Shown here: piece after piece, positions 9,167 through 15,265 of the stretch
Position numbering within the stretch: position 1 is the stretch's first letter
How the letters are laid out: each line of letters opens with the position of its first letter
From: Campylobacter massiliensis
GTDB lineage: Bacteria > Campylobacterota > Campylobacteria > Campylobacterales > Campylobacteraceae
DNA: 64,000 nt
Direction: 5' to 3'
NCBI RefSeq assembly: GCF_014253065.1
Contig: NZ_JACLZK010000002.1
Location: 620,001 to 684,000, forward strand
Made by a program: the position numbers and the translations under genes
Notes under the pieces: generated by a model
What the model was told of the DNA's origin: nothing
Database searches by the model: none
What the model saw: only the letters and a program-made list of their open reading frames with translations

Positions 9167-9829
9167 TTAAACATATTTATAGCCTAGCTTTGATGCGCTA
9201 ACGATTCGCTCTTTGCCTAAAATTTTACGCAGCTCCGCGATATAAACGCGCAGGCTAAGCTCGCTAGGACTCTCGTCGTAGTCCCAAATTTGAGAATAAA
9301 TCTCCTCTCTACTTAAAAATTTATCCTGATTTTTAAGTAAAAGCGCCAGCAACCTAGACTGCTTTTTAGGCATCGAGACAACCTTGCCGTCACGAAAAAG
9401 CAAGCCCTGATTCATATCAAAGCCCAAATTTTCGCCCAGATTTACCAACTCGTTTTTGTTGTGCACGAAGGTGCGTTTTAGCAAATTTTGTACGCGCAGA
9501 TGCAGTTCTTTTAGCTCAAACGGCTTTTTGATATAGTCGTCGCAGCCGCTAGTAAAGCCGGTTTGCACGTCATCAAGCGTATTTAGCGAGGTCGTAAATA
9601 TACAAGGCGTGTTTTTGCCCGCGTTTCGCAGCTCCTCAAGTAGCGCAAAGCCGCTGCCGCCGATGATCTTGACGTCAAATATCCAAAGATCAAAGTTGCT
9701 CTCGTAGGCTATATTTAACGCATCGTCGTAGCTTTTCGCGCCCGCAGTATCGTAGCTCTGAGCCTGCAAATACGCACACATCATCTCAAGCAGCATATTT
9801 TCGTCCTCGACGATCAAAATTTTACTCAT
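9167..9829 (-). CDS. OmpR-family response regulator
   Basis: This 220-residue protein has an N-terminal receiver domain: acidic pair ED at 9-10, phosphorylation site Asp52 in WIFDVKI, and the Lys of YIKKPFEL. The C-terminal winged-helix DNA-binding domain contains SREEIYSQIWDYDES and the final wing SKLGYKYV. It is encoded directly before the histidine kinase and is surely its partner. The next upstream gene on the same strand is an Asp/His-rich exported protein that it may control. Targets are not visible from sequence. Confidence 0.93.
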   Translation of the reverse strand: MSKILIVEDENMLLEMMCAYLQAQSYDTAGAKSYDDALNIAYESNFDLWIFDVKIIGGSGFALLEELRNAGKNTPCIFTTSLNTLDDVQTGFTSGCDDYIKKPFELKELHLRVQNLLKRTFVHNKNELVNLGENLGFDMNQGLLFRDGKVVSMPKKQSRLLALLLKNQDKFLSREEIYSQIWDYDESPSELSLRVYIAELRKILGKERIVSASKLGYKYV

Positions 9830-10119
9830 TTTCGCTCCGTTTTCGTTTGTTTTTGTCGTTTTACGGCGTTTTATCCGCTTGATTTTCGGGTTTTATTTAT
9901 CCTGTTTGCAAGGCTCGTTTGCATCCGAGATTTTCAAAGAGCGCTCAAATTTCGCTACAAATAGATCCTGCGTAAATTTATCAAATTTCATCTAAATTCC
10001 AGGGTAAAATTTCATAAATTTACGTCGTCGCTAAAATGCTTAAATTTGCAAAAAGCGGAGCAAATTTTCGCGCAAAATTAAACGAAAATCCGCCCCGCAA
10101 AGCCTAAAAAAGGCCGAAT
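9830..10119. other. AT-rich intergenic region upstream of the response regulator
   Basis: This stretch of about 290 nt holds no credible gene. It contains several AAATTT/CAAATTT words, including TAAATTTATCAAATTTCATC and a CATAAATTTACG stretch. It must contain the promoter of the response regulator/kinase pair, but no clear TATAAT was found. A short GCCT/AGGC hairpin with a T-rich loop lies just downstream of the Asp/His-rich gene and may be a weak terminator. Confidence 0.4.
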
Positions 10120-10566
10120 TTACTCTTTATTGCGCGGCGTATGAGAGCCTTTGCCGTCTTTATCTTTTATAAATCCGCCCTTAAAATCGTGCTTAAATTT
10201 CTTGTGAAAATCATCGTCGTCATCGCCGTCTTTTAGCTCGATATCAAGCTTTTTTGCCTCCGCCACGCTTAGCGCACCCACTTGGGCGTTATAGCCGCTT
10301 CTAAACTCGCGCATAAACCGCTCTCTATCGGCGATACTCATACCCTCAAACTTCTTTCTGATTTCGGTTTTTAGCCCGCGTTTGGCCTCTTTGGCTTCAA
10401 ATTTTAGCTTACCCGCGCGCTTATCTATCTCAAACGCTACCTCGCTAAGCGTCTTAGCGTCGGCGTTTGCGACCATTTTATAAAGCTCGTCGTTCGTGTT
10501 ATTTTCAAGCGAAGCGGCAAAAAGCCCGCCCGCAACTAACATACTAATCAAAACTACTTTTTTCAT
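10120..10566 (-). CDS. Exported DUF1104-like protein with Asp/His-rich C-terminus
   Basis: This is a 148-residue protein with a clear Sec signal peptide (MKKVVLISMLVAGGLFAAS). The middle (ELYKMVANADAKTLSEVAFE, then GMSIADRERFMREFRSGY) matches my recollection of DUF1104, a small exported family of Campylobacter and Helicobacter. The C-terminal ~35 residues are unusual: KDGDDDDDFHKKFKHDF, a dense Asp/His/Lys stretch that could bind divalent metal. It lies 54 nt downstream of the M23 peptidase gene on the same strand and upstream of a two-component system. A TCTCC-complement ribosome site (GGAGA) precedes the start. Function unknown. Confidence 0.82.
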   Translation of the reverse strand: MKKVVLISMLVAGGLFAASLENNTNDELYKMVANADAKTLSEVAFEIDKRAGKLKFEAKEAKRGLKTEIRKKFEGMSIADRERFMREFRSGYNAQVGALSVAEAKKLDIELKDGDDDDDFHKKFKHDFKGGFIKDKDGKGSHTPRNKE

Positions 10567-10620
10567 TTTCTCTCCTTCAAAAAGATGAGCGAAGTTTAAA
10601 GAAAAGTCGTGAAAAAAATG

Positions 10621-11460
10621 TTAATTTAAAATTTCGTTGATTTTTTTGACGAAATTTATCGGATTTACCTGCACGCCGCCCGCGATCACGCCAAAGTGCA
10701 GGTGCGGTCCGCTCACTCGTCCGCTAGCGCCGCTAAGCGCGATGACGTCGCCTTTTTTGACGCTTTGTCCGACTTTGACGTTTAGTACGCTTAGATGATA
10801 GTACTGCGTGTAGATGCCCTCGCCGTGATCTATCACCACGGATCCGCCCGCATAGTAGCGATCTTTTGCTATGACGACTACGCCGTCGTTTGCCGTGACT
10901 ACGGACGTGCCGACCGCCGCTCTAAAGTCCGTGCCGCCGTGATAGCTCTTTAAGGTACCGTTAAATACGCGCGCGGTACCGAACGGGCTCGTGATCGCAG
11001 AACTCATCGGCAGGATAAATTTGGAGTCAAATTTTAGCCCGGCATTAGCCGTCGCGTAGATTTTATTCGCCTCCTCGCGCTCCTCCTCGATACGCTTTAG
11101 CACATCTTTTGGCGGCGTTACTTTGCTGCCTTCGACGGTTATTTTTTCTTTTTTATATTGACCCTCTACGATCTTAAAAATTATCGTTTCATCGCCGCCT
11201 TTAAGCCCGTTTATTAGCTTTATTTCGCCCTTTTGACGGTAGCTAGCGGCGACGATGGCAAATTTTAAATTTTCATCCCCGGGCACGCTAAGCCAGCGCT
11301 TTTTCTTGCCGTCAATGCTTAAATTTCCGGCAAATTTAGCCTCCACCTGTACTATCTCGATGTCGCCGTTTACGATCATCTGAGTTTGGCTCGGCGCGCC
11401 AACCTGCCCTTTTGCGCCCAAATTTAAACAAATCAAAACGGCTAAAATAATTTTTTTCAT
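10621..11460 (-). CDS. M23-family metallopeptidase (peptidoglycan endopeptidase)
   Basis: A 279-residue secreted protein starting with a signal peptide (MKKIILAVLICLNLGAKG). The N-terminal half is a beta-rich region, followed by a short charged helix (about 120-136). Residues 150-270 form the LytM/M23 fold with zinc ligands His174 and Asp178 (YHGGTDFR) and His255 in GPHLHFG; His222 and His253 are the likely catalytic partners. All motif residues are present, so an active DD- or LD-type endopeptidase acting on periplasmic peptidoglycan is expected. Related epsilonproteobacterial enzymes shape the cell. It is divergent from the SYLF gene and followed by the DUF1104-like gene. Confidence 0.92.
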   Translation of the reverse strand: MKKIILAVLICLNLGAKGQVGAPSQTQMIVNGDIEIVQVEAKFAGNLSIDGKKKRWLSVPGDENLKFAIVAASYRQKGEIKLINGLKGGDETIIFKIVEGQYKKEKITVEGSKVTPPKDVLKRIEEEREEANKIYATANAGLKFDSKFILPMSSAITSPFGTARVFNGTLKSYHGGTDFRAAVGTSVVTANDGVVVIAKDRYYAGGSVVIDHGEGIYTQYYHLSVLNVKVGQSVKKGDVIALSGASGRVSGPHLHFGVIAGGVQVNPINFVKKINEILN

Positions 11461-11514
11461 TTACATCCTTTACGTAAATTTAACGAATAATTTTTAAATT
11501 TAATAAAAAAATAC

Positions 11515-11520
11515 TATAAT
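11515..11520 (+). promoter_or_regulatory. -10 box (TATAAT) of the SYLF gene
   Basis: ACTATAAT lies 32 nt upstream of ATG at 11552, after an A-rich tract. An AAAAAGGA ribosome site follows. Confidence 0.55.
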
Positions 11521-11551
11521 AGCGGGTAAATTTTACGAAAAAGGAAACAAA

Positions 11552-12241
11552 ATGCGAAATTTTTTCAAACTGGCGCTTTGCCTCATGTTGCTATCCAGTG
11601 CTGCCTTTGCCGAGCTCACGCAAAATCAAAGGGTAAAAACGGCACTCAATATCCTAGATACGTTTGGACAAGATAACGAAAAACTTGCCGAAAAAAATAG
11701 AAAAATCAACCTAAAAGACGTCAAGGGCATAGTAATCATCCCGGATCTCGTTAAGAGCGGGTTTATAATCAGCGGACACAACGGAAGCGGTATTTTCGTA
11801 GCTAAAAACGATGACAACGAGTGGAGCAGCCCGATATTCGTGGATTTTAGAGGCGGCGGCATAGGCGCGCAAGCAGGCTACCAATCAAGCGATTTGATAA
11901 TACTTTTTAAATCAAGCAGATCTTACGACGGTTTAGTAAACGGCAAAGGCACCCTAGATATCAGCGTTGATGCCGCCATAATGGGAGTTGGTGAAAAAGC
12001 TGCCGCGATGACGGATTTACCTGAGATTTCGGCATTTGGCGTATCAAAATCGAAAGAGAGAGGAATATTTTTCGGCGTTAGTCTAAACGCGTCAAATTTA
12101 GTTATAAATATGCAAGACACCAACGACTACTACGAAAGAATGTACGCGATCGAAGATATCTACAACAACTCTCCGAAAGACTCAAGATACACTAAAAAGC
12201 TAAAAGAAATAATAAATAAATATTTTGAAAGCGAAAAATAA
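11552..12241 (+). CDS. SYLF (Ysc84/DUF500) lipid-binding domain protein, exported
   Basis: This 229-residue protein has a Sec signal peptide (cleavage near AAFA, residue 20). The body carries SYLF-type words: GIVIIPDLVKSGFIISG, DFRGGGIGAQAGYQSSDLII and a GKGTLDISVDAA stretch. In bacteria such proteins are periplasmic or outer-membrane-linked; the eukaryotic domain binds phosphoinositides, while the bacterial ligand is unknown. It has its own promoter and a terminator hairpin immediately downstream, so it is probably monocistronic. Confidence 0.9.
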   Translation: MRNFFKLALCLMLLSSAAFAELTQNQRVKTALNILDTFGQDNEKLAEKNRKINLKDVKGIVIIPDLVKSGFIISGHNGSGIFVAKNDDNEWSSPIFVDFRGGGIGAQAGYQSSDLIILFKSSRSYDGLVNGKGTLDISVDAAIMGVGEKAAAMTDLPEISAFGVSKSKERGIFFGVSLNASNLVINMQDTNDYYERMYAIEDIYNNSPKDSRYTKKLKEIINKYFESEK

Positions 12242-12250
12242 GTTTTAAAA

Positions 12251-12276
12251 ACGGTTTGGCCTAGCGGCTAAACCGT
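12251..12276. terminator. Hairpin terminator after the SYLF gene
   Basis: ACGGTTTGGCC and GGCTAAACCGT pair over 11 bp (one G-U) around the loop TAGC. The right arm overlaps the last codons of the convergent 69-codon gene, so it could serve both directions. Confidence 0.7.
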
Positions 12277-12477
12277 ATAAAGAGAGACGAATCTTTTTTT
12301 ATTAATCGGCGAAAACTGAGTCATATACTCAAACGCCTCTTCATAATCTCCGTCGGTATATTTTGCGACCTCTTCGATAAGTTCGAAAAGCTCTTCATCG
12401 TCAAGCGATTCAAAATTGCCTCGGTTTTCTAAAACCTCTAGCAAAACCGCCTCAAGCTCTAGTTCGTCGTACGTCAT
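12268..12477 (-). CDS. Small acidic hypothetical protein
   Basis: A 69-residue, strongly acidic, Glu/Leu-rich protein (ELELEAVLLEVLENRG, DDEELFELIEEVAKY) predicted to be all helical, without signal peptide or membrane segment. A GGGAAG ribosome site lies 5-10 nt before the ATG. It sits between the SYLF gene (convergent) and the Fur-family gene (divergent). The family is not recognised; similar small acidic proteins occur beside regulators in Campylobacter. It is considered real because of the ribosome site, spacing and composition. Confidence 0.6.
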   Translation of the reverse strand: MTYDELELEAVLLEVLENRGNFESLDDEELFELIEEVAKYTDGDYEEAFEYMTQFSPINKKRFVSLYTV

Positions 12478-12595
12478 GGCTTCCCTTTTAAAATTTTTGC
12501 GGAATTATGCCAAAATAACCTTTATAACCGCTTAGCCAAAATCTCCATTTTTTGAGAATTGGTCTTAAATTTATCGCATTATCAGCTTTTTTTAC

Positions 12596-12601
12596 TATAA
12601 T
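12596..12601 (+). promoter_or_regulatory. -10 box (TATAAT) of the Fur-family gene
   Basis: ACTATAAT lies about 35 nt upstream of the ATG at 12637 and follows a run of T residues. Confidence 0.5.
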
Positions 12602-12636
12602 AAAAAGTAATTTTAATCGGCTGAAACGGCGGCAAA

Positions 12637-13074
12637 ATGCACACTTTTGATAAATTTTATATGAAATTTTTAGAGCTTTTACGGGATTACGGATATAAAA
12701 ATTCCGCCGCAAAAGAGCAAATTTTAAAAATTTTATTTTCCAGCGACGAGCATCTTAGCGCAAGCGAGATACAAACCAAGATCAAAAGAGAATTTAGACG
12801 AAACGTGAGTCTCACGGCGATCTATCAGTTTTTAAATTTTTTGCAGGACTTTGGTCTCGTTTTGAGCTTTGAAGAGAGCGGGATAAATAAATTCGAGCTA
12901 AATTTAAAGTCGCATCACGACCATCTAATCTGCATAAAATGCGGTGCGGCAGAGAGTTTTTTTGATAAATATATAGAAGAAAAACAAGAACAAATTTGTA
13001 AAAATTCAGGCTTTAAACTCGAAGGTCATGCGATGATTTTATACGGAATTTGTCCAAAGTGCCAAAACATATAG
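12637..13074 (+). CDS. Fur-family metalloregulator
   Basis: This 145-residue protein has an N-terminal winged helix (HLSASEIQTKIKREF, NVSLTAIYQFLNFLQDFG) and a C-terminal metal-binding domain. The latter shows HHDHLICIKCG and CPKC, the structural-zinc cysteines of the Fur superfamily, and GFKLEGHAMILYGICPKC, very like Campylobacter Fur. The arrangement favours a Fur-type rather than PerR-type paralogue. The next ATG (12661) has no better ribosome site, so 12637 is kept. It lies 110 nt upstream of, and co-directional with, the metal-ATPase gene array, which it probably regulates (inference). Confidence 0.9.
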   Translation: MHTFDKFYMKFLELLRDYGYKNSAAKEQILKILFSSDEHLSASEIQTKIKREFRRNVSLTAIYQFLNFLQDFGLVLSFEESGINKFELNLKSHHDHLICIKCGAAESFFDKYIEEKQEQICKNSGFKLEGHAMILYGICPKCQNI

Positions 13075-13153
13075 CCTATTTTGCGCTCTTTATCAAAAAT
13101 GATTTGATAACGATATGCAAAAAAGTTTCAGTTAAATTTAAGCGTGACAAATA

Positions 13154-13180
13154 GATAATACGCCAAAAAAAACAAAGGAG
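13154..13180 (+). promoter_or_regulatory. Promoter and ribosome site of the metal-locus operon
   Basis: GATAAT at 13154-13159 is a plausible -10 box, and a strong AAAGGAG ribosome site at 13174-13180 precedes the ATG at 13185. The gap to the Fur-family gene shows no hairpin, so read-through from that gene is also possible. Confidence 0.4.
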
Positions 13181-13184
13181 AAAC

Positions 13185-13526
13185 ATGAGCGCAGCGCCAC
13201 ATATACCATCGGAGCTAGTCTTACGCATAGCTTCGTATTTTACGCCGATCCACCACGTCGCAGGCCGTTTAAGAGTCCGCGTCAGCAGCGATATCAAAAA
13301 AGAAGCGGACAGCTTGCCGTTAGAAAAAATAGACCAAACGATCAAGCAAATAGACGGCATAAAAAACGTCAAATTTAATAAGCTAATCGGCTCGGCGACG
13401 ATCGAATACGACCACGAAATTTTTCCGAAAAAGATGTGGGACGATCTGCTAAAAGGCCAAAATTTGCACGAAATTTCAGCTCTCATCAATAACCTAGCTC
13501 AAAAAGCTACCGGCGGCGCAAGATGA
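13185..13526 (+). CDS. HMA-like (HMA_2-type) small protein lacking CxxC
   Basis: A 113-residue soluble protein whose core (HHVAGRLRVRVS, then IKQIDGIKNVKFNKLIGSA, TIEYD) has the beta-alpha-beta pattern of a heavy-metal-associated domain. The CxxC metal motif is absent; a His and an H-x4-RxR pattern take its place. The N-terminus of the P-type ATPase in the same operon has a similar HxxxNRVRF word. It starts the operon and its stop overlaps the next start by 4 nt. A metal-delivery or docking role is inferred. Confidence 0.75.
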   Translation: MSAAPHIPSELVLRIASYFTPIHHVAGRLRVRVSSDIKKEADSLPLEKIDQTIKQIDGIKNVKFNKLIGSATIEYDHEIFPKKMWDDLLKGQNLHEISALINNLAQKATGGAR

Positions 13527-14170
13527 ACGAAGAGCTAAAGCAAGCCGCAAATGCGGTGTTTTTACTGGAGTCGCAGGGAGTAAAATTTTACGAAAACGTC
13601 TGCAAAAAAGATGAAATTTTTGATCAAATTTTAGCGGTTAGACGAAGCGGACTGGAGCTTTTAAAGTCCTACGCAGACCCCGCCGACCCGCAAGTTTTTT
13701 GCGCTTTAGCGTGCGAGGATCTTGACGCTTGCTTTATAAAAGCCCTAAACTACGAGCTTGAGCTAAACGCGTTTTATGAAAATTTGACCGACAGCCTGAG
13801 CGATGAAAACTTTAAAGACGTCTGCTTTAGGCTCTGGGCTACGTCAAATAACGAATACATCCCGGCTCTCAAAGCAAAACTGGCTCAAATTTTAGCCGCG
13901 CAGTTTCAAGGTGCGGGTAACGCAAGCCAAGAGGAGCAGGCGCAAACGTCTCAAAATCCGAGCGAAAATATCTTAAACGCTTTTGATTCGGATAGCTTTA
14001 AGCAAATCAGCCAAACGCTAGAGCGTATAAGCTCGGGGCAAGGCAGCAAAGAGGACGCTATCGCGCTTTTAAATAATCCGAATTTTTCGTTTTTCGGCGG
14101 TTTGGCGCTTGGCGGACTAGCTAGCATTATGCTCAGTAAAAATTTAGATAAAAATAAAGATAGAGAATAA
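13523..14170 (+). CDS. Membrane-anchored ferritin-like protein
   Basis: A 215-residue protein. Residues 1-125 look like a ferritin-like four-helix bundle, with acidic/aromatic helices LLESQGVKFYENV and CEDLDACFIKALNYELE suited to metal ligation. A Gln/Ser-rich linker follows, then a single C-terminal membrane helix (about 188-206, FFGGLALGGLASIML). A fused bundle plus glycine-rich anchor is unusual. It overlaps the HMA-like gene and is followed 22 nt later by the YtxH-like gene. Metal binding and oxidase activity are not proven. Confidence 0.78.
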   Translation: MNEELKQAANAVFLLESQGVKFYENVCKKDEIFDQILAVRRSGLELLKSYADPADPQVFCALACEDLDACFIKALNYELELNAFYENLTDSLSDENFKDVCFRLWATSNNEYIPALKAKLAQILAAQFQGAGNASQEEQAQTSQNPSENILNAFDSDSFKQISQTLERISSGQGSKEDAIALLNNPNFSFFGGLALGGLASIMLSKNLDKNKDRE

Positions 14171-14192
14171 AATTCAACACAAAGGATAAAAA

Positions 14193-14606
14193 ATGGCACT
14201 ACCGTTTATTGCAGGAGCAATCTTAGGAGGTTTAGCCGTCGCGGCTTTTAACAACAAAGACAAAATCAAATCAGCCCTTGAAACCGGGCTTGATAAAGGC
14301 AAAGAGTTTGCCGAAAACGCAAAGGAATTTGCTGAGAAAAAAGTAAGCGAAGCAAAAGAGTATGCGGAGAAAAAATTTGCTAAAAAAAGCGAAGAAAAAA
14401 CCGAAACTAAAAAACGCAAAAGACGTACTAGCGCCGAAGTAGCCGCAGAAAAAGCGCAAAAAGAGGCAGCCAAAGAAGCCGAAAAAACAAAAGCCAAGAA
14501 AAAAAGAGCTCCGAGAGCTAAAAAAGTTCCGGCAAAAGCGGCTCCAGAGACTAAAATTTTAGCCGACGACATCGCAAACGCGCTTGAGCCGAATTTAGAA
14601 AAATAA
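14193..14606 (+). CDS. YtxH/DUF5132-like protein with basic Lys/Ala-rich tail
   Basis: A 137-residue protein. Residues 1-20 are one glycine-rich membrane helix (PFIAGAILGGLAVAAF), followed by an amphipathic, probably coiled-coil segment (SALETGLDKGKEFAENAKEF). The tail is a long basic Lys/Ala/Arg-rich stretch and ends acidic. This is the build of YtxH/DUF5132-type small proteins found near metal P-ATPases. The tail would lie in the cytoplasm and could bind nucleic acid, membrane or partner proteins. Ribosome site AAAGGA precedes the ATG. A scaffold role is inferred by analogy with PacL proteins. Confidence 0.8.
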   Translation: MALPFIAGAILGGLAVAAFNNKDKIKSALETGLDKGKEFAENAKEFAEKKVSEAKEYAEKKFAKKSEEKTETKKRKRRTSAEVAAEKAQKEAAKEAEKTKAKKKRAPRAKKVPAKAAPETKILADDIANALEPNLEK

Positions 14607-14618
14607 TAAAGGTATAGA

Positions 14619-14924
14619 ATGAATTTAACATCAACAACCAGACTCCCCGTCGATCATATGATAAGCGGCGCACTAATCGGCGCGATAGCAGCCGGCGGCG
14701 TAGGCATACTAAACTACAAAAAAGGTAGCGCAAGCAAGGCCGAAGTAGTCGCAAAAACGACCAAAACCGCGATCCAAGGCGGTATCGTCACGGCATGCGC
14801 CATTAGCGCGTCAAACAAACTAGTCTCTGCACGCTATTTTGCCGCAGCTGTCACCGTAGCCGTAGGTATCGCAGGCGTGATCGCGACGGAGAATTTAATC
14901 AAAAAATTAGAGGAAAGCAAATGA
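14619..14924 (+). CDS. Small glycine-zipper membrane protein
   Basis: A 101-residue protein with two to three hydrophobic Gly/Ala-rich segments (ISGALIGAIAAGGVGI at about 15-30, GGIVTACAISAS and YFAAAVTVAVGIAGVIA) and basic loops (NYKKGS). It has no Cys or His cluster able to bind metal. It overlaps the next gene by 4 nt. The size, zipper pattern and position before a P-type ATPase resemble PacL/DUF1490 scaffold proteins of mycobacteria, although sequence homology cannot be claimed. Confidence 0.78.
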   Translation: MNLTSTTRLPVDHMISGALIGAIAAGGVGILNYKKGSASKAEVVAKTTKTAIQGGIVTACAISASNKLVSARYFAAAVTVAVGIAGVIATENLIKKLEESK

Positions 14925-15265
14925 AAAACCCATACATCAATCAAACTCAAACAGTAAATCAGCTAAACGACGACGGCAGCACGACGACTACGACTACAAC
15001 GGTAAAGACTACCGGCGCTCCAAGCGCGTTTGACCGCGGCATAAACGACGCGCTAAAAGACTTTGTCCCGGCAAATTTTAACGCGGCAGGCTTTATAAAA
15101 GGTGCGCTCATAGGCGGCGTCGTTGCATACGTACTAACAAACGAAAACGCGCAAAAAGCGCTATTTTCAGCTATCGCGAAGGGATCAAATTTGCTTCAAG
15201 CAGGATTTGAAGAACTAAAAGAGCGATTTGAAGATGTAAAGGCCGAAATTGACTCCCAAAAATAA
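14921..15265 (+). CDS. Small YtxH-like membrane protein with Thr-rich N-terminus
   Basis: A 114-residue protein with a polar Asn/Gln/Thr-rich N-terminus including seven consecutive Thr (TTTTTTTVKTT). It has one glycine-zipper membrane helix (FIKGALIGGVVAYVL, about 67-81) and an amphipathic C-terminal helix (FEELKERFEDVKAEI). It is the third small membrane protein in a row and overlaps the ATPase start by 17 nt, implying translational coupling. Possibly an ATPase scaffold or stabiliser. Confidence 0.78.
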   Translation: MKNPYINQTQTVNQLNDDGSTTTTTTTVKTTGAPSAFDRGINDALKDFVPANFNAAGFIKGALIGGVVAYVLTNENAQKALFSAIAKGSNLLQAGFEELKERFEDVKAEIDSQK

